DNA of 64,000 nt from Pseudomonas serboccidentalis (GTDB lineage: Bacteria; Pseudomonadota; Gammaproteobacteria; Pseudomonadales; Pseudomonadaceae), in assembly GCF_028830055.1 (NCBI RefSeq), contig NZ_CP101655.1, positions 3,978,553 to 4,042,552 of the forward strand. Direction: 5' to 3'. Made by a program: the position numbers and the translations under genes. Below, piece after piece: positions 49,864-60,118 of the stretch. The notes beneath the pieces are model-generated. The model was not told where the DNA came from and searched no databases. It saw only the letters and a list, made by a program, of their open reading frames with translations. Position 1 is the stretch's first letter, and every line of letters begins with the position of its first letter.

Positions 49864-49987
49864 CTGTAGGTTCTGCCGAAGGTTCGGGCAGTGCTCGGAC
49901 GAGCTTTTGCTTCAAAAAAATGCCCGCATGAAGATGCGGGCATTTTTTAAGCAAGATCAAAAGATCGCAGCCTTCGGCAGCTCCTAC
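49864..49987. repeat. degenerate inverted repeat pair enclosing the slt terminator
   Basis: A degenerate left arm (CTGTAGGTTCTGCCGAAGG, 49864 on) faces a good right arm AAAAGATCGCAGCCTTCGGC (49959 on) ending CTCCTACA. Its last bases lie inside the 3' end of the ABC transporter gene and supply that gene's TAG stop. Confidence 0.72.
49914..49948. terminator. terminator between slt and the ABC exporter gene
   Basis: The stem ATGCCCGCAT/ATGCGGGCAT with a GAAG tetraloop is flanked by seven A and six T residues, so it can work in both directions. Confidence 0.95.
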
Positions 49988-51762
49988 ACTGCCACTGCGT
50001 GACCATCATTGAACTGCAACGACGCCAGCCGCGCATACAGTGGACTGCTCACAATCAGTTCTTGATGGGTACCGATCGCCACCAGTTTGCCCTGATCCAT
50101 CACCGCGATCCGGTCGGCGTTTTTCACCGTGGCCAGGCGATGCGCGATCACCAGCGTGGTGCGGTTGTGCATCAGGCTGGGCAAGGCTTCCTGGATCAAG
50201 TGCTCGCTCTGCGCATCGAGGGCGCTGGTGGCTTCGTCCAGCAGCAGGATCGGTGCGTCCACCAGCAACGCACGGGCAATCGCCAGGCGCTGACGCTGGC
50301 CGCCGGAAAGACCGAGGCCGCCATCGCCCAAATGCGTCTGGTAACCGTTGGGCATCTTCTCGATGAAGTCATGGGCGTGGGCGATTCTCGCCGCTTCCTT
50401 GACCTGCTCCAGCGTCGCGCCTGCATTACCGTAACGAATATTTTCTTCGACGCTGCCGAAAAACAGCGCGGGCGATTGCGAGACCAAGGCGAAATTGCGA
50501 CGCAGATCCAACGGGTCAAGGCTGGTCAGCGGCACGCCGTCGATCAGGATCCGCCCTTCAATCGGGTCGTAGAAGCGTAACAACAGGTCATACACCGTGG
50601 ACTTGCCAGCGCCGGATGGCCCTACCAGCGCGAGGGTTTCGCCGGCGCGGATGGTCAGATTCAAGCCGTTGACGGCGTAGCTTTCGGGACGCGACGGGTA
50701 GGCAAAGCGCACATCCTGCAATTGCAGTTCACCCTTGATCCGCTCCGGCAAGGTCACCAATCCGGTGGTCGGTGGCAGGATGATATTCTGCGAGCCCAGC
50801 AGTTCGGCGATCCGCTCGGCGGCACCCGCCGCACGCTGCAGTTCGCCGATCACTTCGCTCAAGGTGCCGATGGCACTGCCGACGATCAGGCTGTAGAAGA
50901 CGAACGCGGCCAGTTCACCACCGGTGATGCGCCCGGCAATCACGTCCATGCCGCCGACCCACAACATCACCGCCACCGCGCCCAGCACCAGCACGATCAC
51001 CATGGTGATCATCCAGGAACGCTGAAAGATGCGCTTGCGTGCGGTGTCGAACGCATCCTCGACGGTCGTCGCGAAACGTCGCTCATCCTGCACCTGATGG
51101 TTGTAGGCCTGCACGGTCTTGATCTGGCCCAGGGTTTCGGAAACGTAGCTGCCGATATCGGCGATCCGGTCCTGGCTCAGCCGCGACAGATTGCGCACGC
51201 GCCGACCGAAAATCAGAATCGGCGCGACCACGAACGGCAAGGCAATCACCACGATACTGGTGAGTTTCGGGTTGGTGACGAACAGCAGGACCACCCCGCC
51301 GAGCACCATCAACAGGTTGCGCAGAAACATTGACAGTGATGAACCGATCACTGATTGCAGCAACGTCGTGTCGGCGGTCAGTCGCGACTGGATTTCCGAA
51401 CTGCGATTGTTCTCGTAGAACCCGGGGTGCAGATAAACCAGGTGGTTGAACACCTCGCGCCGGATATCCGCCACACAGCGCTCACCGATCCACGACACCC
51501 AGTAAAATCGCGCAAACGTGCCAACCGCCAGGCCCAGTACCATCATCATGAAGATGCCGATGCTCTGGTTCAGTTGGTGCGGCGATTGCGTCATGAAGCC
51601 CTGATCGACCAGCAATTTGATCCCCTGCCCCATCGACAAAGTGACGGCTGCAGTGAGGACCAACGCCAACAGCGCACCGCAGACCTGCCAACGGTAAGGC
51701 GCCAGAAATCGACTGGTCAGACTCAGCGCTCGACGGTGCCGGGAGGAAAGCTTCGAGATCAT
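49984..51762 (-). CDS. MsbA-like ABC exporter (membrane plus ATPase half-transporter)
   Basis: A 592-residue ABCB-type half-transporter with six membrane helices (residues about 20-310) and a nucleotide-binding domain. Walker A is GPSGAGKSTVYDLL, the signature LSGGQRQRLAIARAL, Walker B ILLLDEATSALD and the H-loop VIAHRL. It should work as a homodimer exporting lipids or drugs; it is a paralogue of, not the same as, the lipid A flippase MsbA next to lpxK. The C-terminus ends AVAV, and the TAG stop lies in a dispersed repeat. Confidence 0.9.
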   Translation of the reverse strand: MISKLSSRHRRALSLTSRFLAPYRWQVCGALLALVLTAAVTLSMGQGIKLLVDQGFMTQSPHQLNQSIGIFMMMVLGLAVGTFARFYWVSWIGERCVADIRREVFNHLVYLHPGFYENNRSSEIQSRLTADTTLLQSVIGSSLSMFLRNLLMVLGGVVLLFVTNPKLTSIVVIALPFVVAPILIFGRRVRNLSRLSQDRIADIGSYVSETLGQIKTVQAYNHQVQDERRFATTVEDAFDTARKRIFQRSWMITMVIVLVLGAVAVMLWVGGMDVIAGRITGGELAAFVFYSLIVGSAIGTLSEVIGELQRAAGAAERIAELLGSQNIILPPTTGLVTLPERIKGELQLQDVRFAYPSRPESYAVNGLNLTIRAGETLALVGPSGAGKSTVYDLLLRFYDPIEGRILIDGVPLTSLDPLDLRRNFALVSQSPALFFGSVEENIRYGNAGATLEQVKEAARIAHAHDFIEKMPNGYQTHLGDGGLGLSGGQRQRLAIARALLVDAPILLLDEATSALDAQSEHLIQEALPSLMHNRTTLVIAHRLATVKNADRIAVMDQGKLVAIGTHQELIVSSPLYARLASLQFNDGHAVAV

Positions 51763-52018
51763 TCAGGTACACATCCGCGTTGATGAAAGGGCTGGCCTAA
51801 ACCTTCTATGGGGCGAAACTCTGTAAATCACAATGAGTCAGGTTAAATATGCCCCCAAAGACTAGGCCATAGTTGCTATTGGTCTAATGCTCCGGTTGAG
51901 ACGAGCGGTCATTTCTGTTGGAGTGGAGGTGCCGCTTTTGACAGACCCAAGGGTGATGTCACAGCCTGGTCACGTGGCGGTTTTAATCTACGTGCACAAC
52001 CTGATGAGGAGACAGGCC
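51763..52018. other. intergenic region with no recognised element
   Basis: The 256 bases between the ABC exporter start and the small gene at 52019 are mixed in composition. No promoter or RNA could be fixed with confidence. An in-frame extension of the small gene to 51887 exists but lacks family-like sequence. Confidence 0.5.
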
Positions 52019-52198
52019 ATGTCCTTGCAACACAGCAGCGAAGACAAGATTCAAGTGATCCGCACCAAGCCCGGCCAACCTCTGGGATGCTCCATTATTG
52101 ACAAGGATGGGCGTGAAGTACCGATCACTGAAGACATGATCCAGGACGCCTGCCGCGAACTGGAGAAACGATTGGTCAAGCCTGCCGAACAAAAGTGA
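52019..52198 (+). CDS. small conserved protein, PA1571-family-like
   Basis: A 59-residue soluble protein (MSLQHSSEDKIQVIRTKPGQ...EVPITEDMIQDACRELEKRL). The start is fixed by GAGGAG 8 bases upstream. The pattern, with a basic RTKPGQPLG stretch followed by a CSIIDKDGREVPITE turn and a C-terminal helix, resembles what I recall as the PA1571 family of pseudomonads. The function is unknown and the family name is tentative. A terminator follows. Confidence 0.7.
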   Translation: MSLQHSSEDKIQVIRTKPGQPLGCSIIDKDGREVPITEDMIQDACRELEKRLVKPAEQK

Positions 52199-52217
52199 TA
52201 TAGCCACCGTCTTCCTG

Positions 52218-52245
52218 ACCCGGCCCCCTTTGGCCGGGTTTTTTC
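52218..52245 (+). terminator. terminator of the small gene
   Basis: The stem ACCCGGCC/GGCCGGGT is followed by TTTTTT, 20 bases after the stop. Confidence 0.92.
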
Positions 52246-52266
52246 TGCCTGGCATTTCACCTACCC

Positions 52267-52350
52267 CTGTAGGAGCTGTCGAGTGAAACGAGGCTGCGAT
52301 CTTTTGAAGCAAAAGAGCAAAAGATCGCAGCCTTCGGCAGCTCCTACAGG
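52267..52350. repeat. inverted repeat, GATCGCAGCC family
   Basis: The left arm CTGTAGGAGCTGTCG...GGCTGCGATCTTTT is diverged by an inserted stretch, and the right arm AAAGATCGCAGCCTTCGGCA is standard. It lies between the small gene and pdxB. Confidence 0.85.
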
Positions 52351-52375
52351 GTATGAAACAGAACCTACGTGTTTT

Positions 52376-53518
52376 CTAGACCGCCACCGCCCCCAGCGCC
52401 GCCACAATCTGTTGCAACTGTGGCGAGTCCCCTTCGATTCGCACCTTCAGCCCCTCGATCTCGCGTCGCACCGGATACTGTTTGCGCAACACATCGAACG
52501 CCGCACGCTGTTCACCGACATTGCCTACAAGACTGCGGCGAAAATCCGCATCGTCGCGGCGCGGGTCATACACCCCACGGCACAACATCGCCAGCGCCCA
52601 AGCCGGATCGCTATCGGCGTGCAGGGTCACTTGTGACAGCCACGGTGCCGGCAGCAAGTCACTAAGCTGGATGCTCGCCGGCTGGCCGATGAACTCGCAG
52701 TACGCCTGATAGATCTGTGCTGTCCCGCGTTGTTTGCCATCGAGGCTGTAGCCGGCAATGTGCGGTGTCGCCAGCACGCAGAGTTCGGCCAGCGCCACAT
52801 CGACCTCAGGCTCGGCCTCCCAGACGTCGAGTACGGCTTGCAGGTCTTCACGTTCCAGCAGCACTTCGCGCAGCGCGGCGTTATCCACCACCGGCCCACG
52901 CGCGGCATTGATCAACCAGGCGCCGGGCTTGAGTTGCTCCAGACGCTGCTGATCGAACAGGTGCCAGGTCGCGCCGTCACCGCTGCGGGTCAGCGGGGTG
53001 TGCAGGCTGATCACGTCGCACTGTTCGATGATCTGCTCCAGGCTGACATAGTCGCCGCCCTCGGCCACCTGACGCGGCGGATCGCAGACTTTCACGTTCC
53101 AGCCCAAGCCTTTGAGTACCTTGATCAGCCGTCCACCGACTTCACCGGCGCCAACCACACCATAGGTGCGTTGCGTCAGATCGACGCCTTCGATTTCGGC
53201 GAGGGTCATCAGGCTGCCGAGCACGTAATCGACCACACCCCGGGCGTTGCAGCCAGGCGCGCTGGACCAGGTGATCCCCGCCTCGGCGAAATAATCGAGA
53301 TCCAGATGATCGGTGCCGATGGTGCACGTGCCCACGAAACGCACCCGGCTGCCTTCCAGCAACGCCCGGTTGACGTTGGTTACCGAGCGCACCAGCAACA
53401 CATCGGCCTGTTCGACCGTCGCACGGTCGATGGAACGACCCGGCACCCGGCGGATCTCGCCGAAACCGGCAAAAAAAGCATCGAGCAGCGGGATATTTTC
53501 GTCGGCAACAATCAGCAT
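52376..53518 (-). CDS. pdxB: erythronate-4-phosphate dehydrogenase
   Basis: A 380-residue D-isomer-specific 2-hydroxyacid dehydrogenase of vitamin B6 biosynthesis, which oxidises 4-phosphoerythronate. The NAD motif [11 protein letters not shown] is at about residue 121-131, and the catalytic Arg/Glu/His appear in [17 protein letters not shown] and ATPHIAGYS. The C-terminal PdxB-specific dimerisation domain follows. A GGAG site precedes the ATG. A REPIN lies just upstream of its promoter region. Confidence 0.96.
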   Translation of the reverse strand: MLIVADENIPLLDAFFAGFGEIRRVPGRSIDRATVEQADVLLVRSVTNVNRALLEGSRVRFVGTCTIGTDHLDLDYFAEAGITWSSAPGCNARGVVDYVLGSLMTLAEIEGVDLTQRTYGVVGAGEVGGRLIKVLKGLGWNVKVCDPPRQVAEGGDYVSLEQIIEQCDVISLHTPLTRSGDGATWHLFDQQRLEQLKPGAWLINAARGPVVDNAALREVLLEREDLQAVLDVWEAEPEVDVALAELCVLATPHIAGYSLDGKQRGTAQIYQAYCEFIGQPASIQLSDLLPAPWLSQVTLHADSDPAWALAMLCRGVYDPRRDDADFRRSLVGNVGEQRAAFDVLRKQYPVRREIEGLKVRIEGDSPQLQQIVAALGAVAV

Positions 53519-53583
53519 GGCGGGCTCCTTTGGCGGATCGGCAGTTTAGGTGCAGATCCACCGTTGGGCCAGCGCAGACTGCA

Positions 53584-53718
53584 CTGTGGCGAGGGAGCTT
53601 GCTCACGCTGGACTGCGCAGCAGGCGGAAAGTCTGCAATCGGGATTTCCTGCTCCACCACGCCGAATGGTTTCGGGGGCGCTTCGCACCCCAGCGGGAGC
53701 AAGCTCCCTCGCCACAGT
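53584..53718. repeat. REPIN, GTGGCGAGGG family, second copy
   Basis: The arm CTGTGGCGAGGGAGCTTGCT (53584 on) and its reverse complement, ending GCCACAG at 53717, flank about 90 bases. Inner GGACTGCGCAGCAGG/CTTCGCACCCCAG segments match the first copy at 6898-7031 in layout and length. Confidence 0.9.
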
Positions 53719-53826
53719 GGATGGCACGGATGATTACAAATCCGCAACAGAGGATTTTTCCTGACTGTCACGTCAGCGGCGTAGAATGCGGCGCCTTGCG
53801 CATCAACACCTGTGGACGCTTTGCCT

Positions 53827-55236
53827 GTGAATTCTGCAACTGAACAACCTGTCGCCGCCTCCCTCACCCGCCCCGCGCGGATTCGTCTGGAGTTCAAGAA
53901 CCTGCTCGCCCTGGCGTTGCCGATCATCATCGCGCAACTGGCGACCACGGCCATGGGCTTCGTCGATGCGGTGATGGCCGGCCGCGTCGGGCCAAAGGAT
54001 TTGGCCGCCGTGGCACTGGGCAACTCGATCTGGGTGCCGGTGTTTCTGCTGATGACCGGCACCCTGCTCGCCACCACACCGAAAGTCGCCCAGCGGTTCG
54101 GCGCCGGCACCCACAGCGAGATCGGCCCGATCGTCCGTCAGGCGTTGTGGCTGGCATTGGTGGTCGGCCTGATCGCGACGTCGATGCTGCTCGCCGCCGA
54201 GCCGGTGCTGCACCTGATGAAAGTCGATCCCGAGCTGATCGGCCCGTGCATGCAGTACCTGCATGGCATTGCCAGTGGCCTGCCAGCGGTGGCGTTCTAC
54301 CATGTGCTGCGCTGCACCAGTGACGGCATCGGCCGCACCCGCCCGGCGATGGTGCTGGGCCTGTGCGGTCTGGCGCTGAACATTCCGCTGAACTACATCT
54401 TCATTTATGGCCACTTCGGCGTGCCGGCCATGGGTGGCGTCGGCTGCGGCTGGGCCACGGCCATCGTGATGTGGGTCATGGCGCTGGGTCTGGCGGGTTG
54501 GGAGCGCTGGGCGCCGGCGTATCGCTCGAGTGAGATCTTCAGCCGCTTCGACTGGCCGCAATGGGCGGTGATCAAGCGGCTGCTGGCAATCGGTCTGCCG
54601 ATCGGCATCGCGGTGTTTGCCGAGTCGAGCATCTTCGCCGTGATCGCCCTGCTGATCGGTAGCCTCGGCGCCACCGTTGTGGCCGGGCATCAGATCGCGC
54701 TGAACGTCAGTTCGCTGGTGTTCATGATTCCGTATTCGCTGGGCATGGCGGTGACCGTGCGTGTCGGCCAGGCCCTGGGGCGCGAAGAACCGCGTGAGGC
54801 GCGCTTTGCCGCCGGCGTCGGCATGGGCACCGCTTTGGCCTACGCCTGTCTGTCGGCGAGCATGATGCTGTTGCTGCGCGAGCCGATCGCGTCGATCTAC
54901 ACCGCCGACCCAACGGTGATCCACATCGCGGCAATGCTGATTGTGTACTCGGCGCTGTTCCAGTTTTCCGACGCGATCCAGGTGACCGCTGCCGGTGCCC
55001 TGCGCGGTTATCAGGACACCCGGGTAACGATGATCCTGACCCTGTTCGCCTACTGGGGCATCGGCCTGCCGGTGGGTTACGCCCTCGGCCTGACCGATTG
55101 GCTCGGCGAGCCGCGTGGCCCAAGCGGCTTGTGGCAAGGCCTGATCGTCGGCCTGAGCTGTGCGGCACTGATGCTGTCGATCCGCCTGACTCGCAGTGCG
55201 CGCAAGCGTATTCGTATCAGTCGTTCGATGGGCTAG
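53827..55236 (+). CDS. pmpM: MATE-family multidrug efflux pump, PmpM-like
   Basis: A 469-residue MATE transporter with 12 membrane helices. The sequences LPIIIAQLATTAMGFVDAVM at the first helix and GLPIGIAVFAESSIFAVIALL at the start of the second half are typical. It is closest to Pseudomonas PmpM, a proton-coupled exporter of fluoroquinolones and quaternary amines. I chose a GTG at 53827 (MNSATEQP) by analogy with PmpM; GTG at 53812 extends the protein by five residues. The inward repeat of halves is clear. Confidence 0.88.
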   Translation: MNSATEQPVAASLTRPARIRLEFKNLLALALPIIIAQLATTAMGFVDAVMAGRVGPKDLAAVALGNSIWVPVFLLMTGTLLATTPKVAQRFGAGTHSEIGPIVRQALWLALVVGLIATSMLLAAEPVLHLMKVDPELIGPCMQYLHGIASGLPAVAFYHVLRCTSDGIGRTRPAMVLGLCGLALNIPLNYIFIYGHFGVPAMGGVGCGWATAIVMWVMALGLAGWERWAPAYRSSEIFSRFDWPQWAVIKRLLAIGLPIGIAVFAESSIFAVIALLIGSLGATVVAGHQIALNVSSLVFMIPYSLGMAVTVRVGQALGREEPREARFAAGVGMGTALAYACLSASMMLLLREPIASIYTADPTVIHIAAMLIVYSALFQFSDAIQVTAAGALRGYQDTRVTMILTLFAYWGIGLPVGYALGLTDWLGEPRGPSGLWQGLIVGLSCAALMLSIRLTRSARKRIRISRSMG

Positions 55237-55256
55237 GCCCTTAACGCAAAACCCAA

Positions 55257-55347
55257 TGTGGGAGCGAGCCTGCTTGCGAATGCGGTGTATCAGTCGCCAT
55301 TAATAGTGACTGACATACCGCTTTCGCGAGCAGGCTCGCTCCCACAG
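55257..55347. repeat. long hairpin repeat, GGGAGCGAGCCTGCT family
   Basis: The outer arms TGTGGGAGCGAGCCTGCTTG and CGAGCAGGCTCGCTCCCACA are continuous with inner arms (GCGGTGTATCAGTC/GACTGACATACCGC). The whole element can fold into a single hairpin of about 90 bases. Confidence 0.9.
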
Positions 55348-55368
55348 TAGTTTTATGTGTAGCGGCTG

Positions 55369-55620
55369 TTACGCGTGCTTCTTGCGGATCCAGTACAGAT
55401 AAGTACCGGCCTCTTCGTGTTGCCCTACCAGTTCGTGGTCGAGAAACACACAGAACTTGGGAATGTCGCGACGGGTCGAGGGATCGGTGGCAATCACCTT
55501 GAGCAGACCGCCAGGCACCAGGTCACGAATGTGCTGGTGCAGCATCATCACCGGCTCCGGGCAATTGAGGCCGGTGGCGTCGAGGGTGCCGTCGACCGGG
55601 GTATCGATCATTTCACTCAT
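55369..55620 (-). CDS. tusA: sulfurtransferase TusA family protein
   Basis: An 83-residue TusA/SirA-fold protein with the catalytic cysteine C20 in [12 protein letters not shown]. It relays persulfide sulfur, in E. coli to the TusBCD-TusE pathway for 2-thiouridine in tRNA. It lies just downstream of the 23S rRNA methyltransferase gene on the same strand, separated by an inverted repeat. The ATG has GGAGT upstream. Confidence 0.93.
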   Translation of the reverse strand: MSEMIDTPVDGTLDATGLNCPEPVMMLHQHIRDLVPGGLLKVIATDPSTRRDIPKFCVFLDHELVGQHEEAGTYLYWIRKKHA

Positions 55621-55695
55621 GATTCACTCCTGAAACTGGCCGGCATTGTCGCGCATTGCCGGGTGTTCGGTCATCTGTGGCGTTACGCCACACCT

Positions 55696-55770
55696 CCTGT
55701 AGGAGCTGCCGCAGGCTGCGATCTTTGCTTTTAGAAGATCAAAAGATCGCAGCCTTCGGCAGCTCCTGCA
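55696..55770. repeat. inverted repeat, GATCGCAGCC family
   Basis: CTGTAGGAGCTGCCGCAGGC and AAAGATCGCAGCCTTCGGCA arms enclose about 15 bases, 14 bases from the rlmM stop. Confidence 0.9.
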
Positions 55771-55783
55771 GAGATCTGCGGTG

Positions 55784-56857
55784 TTAGCGGGATTTGGCTT
55801 TCTTGATGTCATGCCGACGCAGATGGCACGTCACTTCCTCGCGGTCGTGATACAGCTGCTTGCAGCCAATATCGACCTTGATCCCACGGGCCTTGAAGCC
55901 ATCGGCGATACGTTCGAGCAAGCGCTTCACTTCGGCATAGCGCTGCTTCATCGGCAGCTTGAGGTTGACCACCGCCTCCCGGCAATGGCCCTCACCGATC
56001 CATTCTTCGAGCATCGCCGCATTACGCGCCGGTTTCTCGACGATGTCGCAGACCATCCAGTCCACCGGCTGCTTGGGCTTGAAGGTGAAACCGTCAGCCA
56101 TCAAGTGCTGCACCAGCCCGGTGTCCATCAGGCTTTCAGCCATCGGGCCGTTGTCGATGGCAGTCACCAGCATGCCGCGGTTGACCAGTTGCCAGGTCCA
56201 ACCGCCCGGTGCCGCGCCGAGGTCGACACCGGTCATGTCGCTGTGCAGGCGCTCGTCCCACTGATCACGCGGGATGAAGTGGTGCCAGGCCTCTTCCAGT
56301 TTCAACGTCGAGCGACTGGGTGCCTCACGGGGAAACTTCAAACGCGGAATGCCCATTGGCCACATCGCCGAGTTACCGGCATCAGCCATGCCGAGGAACA
56401 CTTCGCGGCCACTTTTGAAGGTCAGCAACAGACGCGGCTTGCTGGCGTCCTCCACCAGTTTGCCGGCAGCGGTCAGCGCCTTGCGAAGCGGGCCTTCGAA
56501 TTTCTTGCAGAAGTTCGACAGTTCCTTGCCGTCGTTGGTGTCGACGACTTCCAGCCACAGGCTGCCGAACACCGGAAAATCGGCCATGTGCGCGAGGATC
56601 ACGCTGATGCGGTCGTTTTCCGGCAGATCGATGAAAATCCCACGCGCCCATTGCCGCGGGAAAATCAGTTCGGCGAAACGCTGGCCGCGCATCAGGCGCT
56701 CGGCGCCGTCTGCTTCGGTGCAGACAAACTCCGCGTACGCAGTGGCCGCTTTGGCCTTGGCGTAACCGGCGACGTTCAACTGGGCGGCGAGGTCGGAAAT
56801 CTCCGAACAGACTTCGCCTTCGAAACCTGGCCGGCAATGCATGAATAGGGTGTTCAT
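55784..56857 (-). CDS. rlmM: 23S rRNA C2498 2'-O-methyltransferase RlmM
   Basis: A 357-residue RlmM with an N-terminal THUMP-like domain and a C-terminal Rossmann methyltransferase. The SAM motif is DLGAAPGGWTWQL (about residue 211), with DMVCDI-like VDWMVCDIVEKP and VNLKLPMK supplying the K-D-K-E type catalytic set. It modifies C2498 of 23S rRNA. It is the likely first gene before tusA. Confidence 0.95.
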   Translation of the reverse strand: MNTLFMHCRPGFEGEVCSEISDLAAQLNVAGYAKAKAATAYAEFVCTEADGAERLMRGQRFAELIFPRQWARGIFIDLPENDRISVILAHMADFPVFGSLWLEVVDTNDGKELSNFCKKFEGPLRKALTAAGKLVEDASKPRLLLTFKSGREVFLGMADAGNSAMWPMGIPRLKFPREAPSRSTLKLEEAWHHFIPRDQWDERLHSDMTGVDLGAAPGGWTWQLVNRGMLVTAIDNGPMAESLMDTGLVQHLMADGFTFKPKQPVDWMVCDIVEKPARNAAMLEEWIGEGHCREAVVNLKLPMKQRYAEVKRLLERIADGFKARGIKVDIGCKQLYHDREEVTCHLRRHDIKKAKSR

Positions 56858-57079
56858 TCTTACTCCTGGGCAGAGGGCGGATATTCGGCCCCTGCGCGAT
56901 GCTCAAGCCTTGCGGTGAAGCAAAGCCTGTCACGAAAACCGGCGCATGATAGCCGATGTCGGAACCTTGGTTCTCTTCATAGAGTCCAGTTATTAGCCAG
57001 CTACTGAAAACAGGGCTACGTTGATAGCTCTTCCCGTCCCCTCAATCCGTAGCCGTGCGGATTCAAAGGAGTGATCGTA

Positions 57080-59821
57080 ATGCCGTCCCTCGATAGTCTG
57101 AAGACCCTTAAAACACTGCAAATCGACGACAAGACCTACCACTATTTCAGCCTGCCGGATGCCGCGAAAAGCCTAGGCAATATCGACCAGTTGCCGATGT
57201 CGCTGAAAGTCCTGCTGGAAAACCTGCTGCGCTGGGAAGATGAAAAAACTGTCACCGGCGCCGACCTCAAGGCCATCGCCGCCTGGCTCAAGGAGCGCCG
57301 CTCCGACCGGGAAATCCAGTACCGCCCGGCCCGCGTATTGATGCAAGACTTTACCGGCGTACCCGCCGTGGTCGACCTCGCCGCGATGCGCGCTGCCATG
57401 GCCAAGGCCGGCGGTGATCCGCAGCGAATCAACCCGCTGTCGCCGGTGGATCTGGTGATCGACCACTCGGTGATGGTCGACAAATTCGCCACCGCCAGCG
57501 CTTTCGAACAGAACGTCGACATCGAAATGCAGCGCAACGGCGAACGTTATGCGTTCCTGCGCTGGGGCCAGAGCGCCTTCGACAACTTCAGCGTGGTGCC
57601 ACCGGGCACCGGGATCTGCCACCAGGTCAACCTCGAATACCTCGGACGCACGGTGTGGACCAAGGATGAGGACGGTCGCACCTACGCATTCCCCGACACC
57701 CTGGTCGGCACCGACTCCCACACCACCATGATCAACGGCCTCGGCGTACTCGGCTGGGGTGTTGGCGGGATCGAGGCGGAAGCGGCGATGCTCGGCCAAC
57801 CGGTGTCGATGCTGATCCCGGAAGTGATCGGTTTCAAACTGACAGGCAAGCTCAAGGAAGGCATCACCGCCACCGACCTGGTGTTGACCGTCACGCAGAT
57901 GCTGCGCAAGAAAGGCGTGGTCGGCAAATTCGTCGAGTTCTACGGTGACGGCCTCGCCGACCTGCCGCTGGCCGACCGCGCGACCATCGCCAACATGGCC
58001 CCGGAATACGGCGCGACCTGCGGTTTCTTCCCGGTCGATGACGTGACCCTGGAATACCTTCGTCTGTCAGGTCGCCCGACGGAAGTGGTGAAACTGGTCG
58101 AGGCCTACACCAAGGCCCAGGGCCTGTGGCGCCTGCCCGGTCAGGAACCGGTGTTCACCGACAGTCTGGCGCTGGACATGGGCAGCGTCGAAGCCAGTCT
58201 GGCCGGGCCGAAGCGCCCGCAGGACCGGGTCTCGCTACCGAACGTCGCGCAGGCTTTCAGTGATTTCATGGACCTGCAATTCAAGCCCACCAGTAAAGAA
58301 GAAGGTCGCCTGGAAAGCGAGGGTGGTGGTGGCGTGGCAGTGGGCAACGCCGACCTGGTCGGCGAAACCGAATACGAACACGAAGGCCACACCTATCGCC
58401 TGAAAAACGGCGCGGTGGTGATCGCCGCGATCACGTCCTGCACCAACACCTCCAACCCGAGCGTGATGATGGCGGCCGGTCTGCTGGCAAAAAAAGCCGT
58501 GGAGAAAGGCCTTACGCGCAAGCCGTGGGTCAAGAGTTCGCTGGCACCCGGCTCGAAAGTGGTCACCGACTACTACAAGGCTGCCGGGCTGACGCAATAC
58601 CTCGATCAACTCGGGTTTTCGCTGGTCGGCTATGGCTGTACGACGTGCATCGGCAACTCCGGGCCATTGCCGGAGCCGATCGAGAAAGCCATTCAGACAG
58701 CCGATCTCACTGTGGCTTCGGTGCTGTCCGGCAACCGCAACTTCGAAGGCCGCGTGCATCCGCTGGTCAAGACCAACTGGCTGGCCTCGCCGCCGCTAGT
58801 GGTCGCTTACGCCTTGGCTGGCAGCGTGCGCACCGACATCAGCAGCGAACCGCTGGGCAACGACCAGCAAGGCAACCCGGTGTACCTGCGCGACATCTGG
58901 CCAAGCAGCAAGGAAATCGCCGACGCGGTCAGTCAGGTCAACACCGCGATGTTCCACAAGGAATACGCCGAGGTGTTCGCCGGCGACGAACAATGGCAGG
59001 CGATCCAGGTACCGCAAGCTGCCACCTATGTGTGGCAGGACGACTCGACTTACATCCAGCATCCGCCGTTTTTCGACGACATTTCCGGCCCATTGCCGGT
59101 GATCACTGACGTCAAAGGCGCGCGTGTCCTGGCGCTGCTCGGCGATTCGGTGACCACTGACCACATCTCCCCTGCCGGTAACATCAAGGCTGACAGTCCG
59201 GCCGGGCGCTATCTGCGCGAGAAAGGCGTGGAACCGCGGGACTTCAATTCTTATGGCTCACGCCGGGGCAACCATGAAGTGATGATGCGCGGCACGTTTG
59301 CCAACATCCGTATCCGCAACGAAATGCTCGGTGGCGAAGAAGGTGGCAACACGATCTACATCCCGAGCGGCGAGAAGATGGCGATCTATGACGCCGCCAT
59401 GCGTTATCAGGCTGACGGTACGCCGCTGGTGGTGATTGCCGGTCAGGAATACGGCACCGGCTCCAGCCGCGACTGGGCAGCCAAGGGCACCAATCTGCTG
59501 GGGGTCAAAGCGGTGATCGCCGAAAGTTTCGAGCGTATTCACCGTTCCAACCTGGTGGGCATGGGCGTGTTGCCGCTGCAGTTCAAACTCGATCAGAACC
59601 GCAAGAGCCTCAACCTCACCGGCAAGGAAACCCTGGAGATTCAGGGCTTGACCGGTGTCGAGCTGACGCCGCGAATGAACCTGACCCTGATGATTACCCG
59701 TGAAGACGGGCGGCAGGAGAAAATCGAGGTGCTGTGCCGCATCGATACGTTGAATGAGGTGGAGTACTTCAAATCCGGCGGGATTCTGCATTACGTGTTG
59801 CGGCAGTTGATTGCCTCCTGA
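57080..59821 (+). CDS. acnA: aconitate hydratase A
   Basis: A 913-residue aconitase of the AcnA/IRP type, interconverting citrate and isocitrate with a 4Fe-4S cluster. The cluster cysteines are in TSCTNTSNP and [12 protein letters not shown]. The substrate-binding swivel domain has [18 protein letters not shown] and [13 protein letters not shown]. The ATG at 57080 is preferred to a GTG at 57071 by AAAGGAG spacing. AcnA is the stress and stationary-phase form in many bacteria. An inverted repeat and the terminator of an antisense-strand RNA follow. Confidence 0.97.
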   Translation: MPSLDSLKTLKTLQIDDKTYHYFSLPDAAKSLGNIDQLPMSLKVLLENLLRWEDEKTVTGADLKAIAAWLKERRSDREIQYRPARVLMQDFTGVPAVVDLAAMRAAMAKAGGDPQRINPLSPVDLVIDHSVMVDKFATASAFEQNVDIEMQRNGERYAFLRWGQSAFDNFSVVPPGTGICHQVNLEYLGRTVWTKDEDGRTYAFPDTLVGTDSHTTMINGLGVLGWGVGGIEAEAAMLGQPVSMLIPEVIGFKLTGKLKEGITATDLVLTVTQMLRKKGVVGKFVEFYGDGLADLPLADRATIANMAPEYGATCGFFPVDDVTLEYLRLSGRPTEVVKLVEAYTKAQGLWRLPGQEPVFTDSLALDMGSVEASLAGPKRPQDRVSLPNVAQAFSDFMDLQFKPTSKEEGRLESEGGGGVAVGNADLVGETEYEHEGHTYRLKNGAVVIAAITSCTNTSNPSVMMAAGLLAKKAVEKGLTRKPWVKSSLAPGSKVVTDYYKAAGLTQYLDQLGFSLVGYGCTTCIGNSGPLPEPIEKAIQTADLTVASVLSGNRNFEGRVHPLVKTNWLASPPLVVAYALAGSVRTDISSEPLGNDQQGNPVYLRDIWPSSKEIADAVSQVNTAMFHKEYAEVFAGDEQWQAIQVPQAATYVWQDDSTYIQHPPFFDDISGPLPVITDVKGARVLALLGDSVTTDHISPAGNIKADSPAGRYLREKGVEPRDFNSYGSRRGNHEVMMRGTFANIRIRNEMLGGEEGGNTIYIPSGEKMAIYDAAMRYQADGTPLVVIAGQEYGTGSSRDWAAKGTNLLGVKAVIAESFERIHRSNLVGMGVLPLQFKLDQNRKSLNLTGKETLEIQGLTGVELTPRMNLTLMITREDGRQEKIEVLCRIDTLNEVEYFKSGGILHYVLRQLIAS

Positions 59822-59832
59822 AACCGCGTTTC

Positions 59833-59922
59833 CCTGTAGGAGCTGCCGCAGGCTGCGATCTTTTGACTTTGGCTTTTAAAAGCAAGATCAAAAGATAGCA
59901 GCCTGCGGCAGCTCCTACAGGG
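59833..59922. repeat. inverted repeat, GATCGCAGCC family
   Basis: CCCTGTAGGAGCTGCCGCAG and its reverse complement ending CTCCTACAGGG enclose the AAAGCAAGATC-type centre, 12 bases beyond acnA. Confidence 0.9.
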
Positions 59923-59944
59923 GATTTGTACTTTTCTACAGACG

Positions 59945-60062
59945 AAAAAAAACCCGCCGAAGCGGGTTTTTCCCAAGACCATTATCGACTCCATGTCGGC
60001 AGCGATCCTTGCTAATGGTCGATCATCCATGATCCTGAAACACTCCCTGTGTCTCAGTTGAT
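59945..60062 (-). ncRNA. rsmX: Rsm-class regulatory RNA candidate, probably RsmX
   Basis: A predicted RNA of about 118 nt on the minus strand, antiparallel to acnA. Six GGA motifs (complements at 60044, 60033, 60026, 60006, 59990 and 59971) lie in it. A stem GAGACAC/GTGTTTC presents AGGGA in its loop, the palindrome GATCATGGATGATC presents GGA at its tip, and GACCATTA/TAATGGTC forms a long-range stem. A terminator AACCCGC/GCGGGTT with eight U ends it. This is the hallmark of RsmX/Y/Z decoys, which sequester RsmA/RsmE. Which member it is was inferred by exclusion of the usual RsmY and RsmZ neighbourhoods. The 5' end is estimated from a TAATCT -10 at 60069-60074. Confidence 0.82.
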
Positions 60063-60118
60063 GGGTGTAGATTACGCCGTGGATCCAATCGGCAATAGTC
60101 GAAAAAGCTACCATCGCG

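Noticed and set aside
52267..59922. Repeated inverted repeats considered as a CRISPR array
   Set aside because: Copies are dispersed between genes over many kilobases, not tandem with unique spacers, and no cas genes are present.
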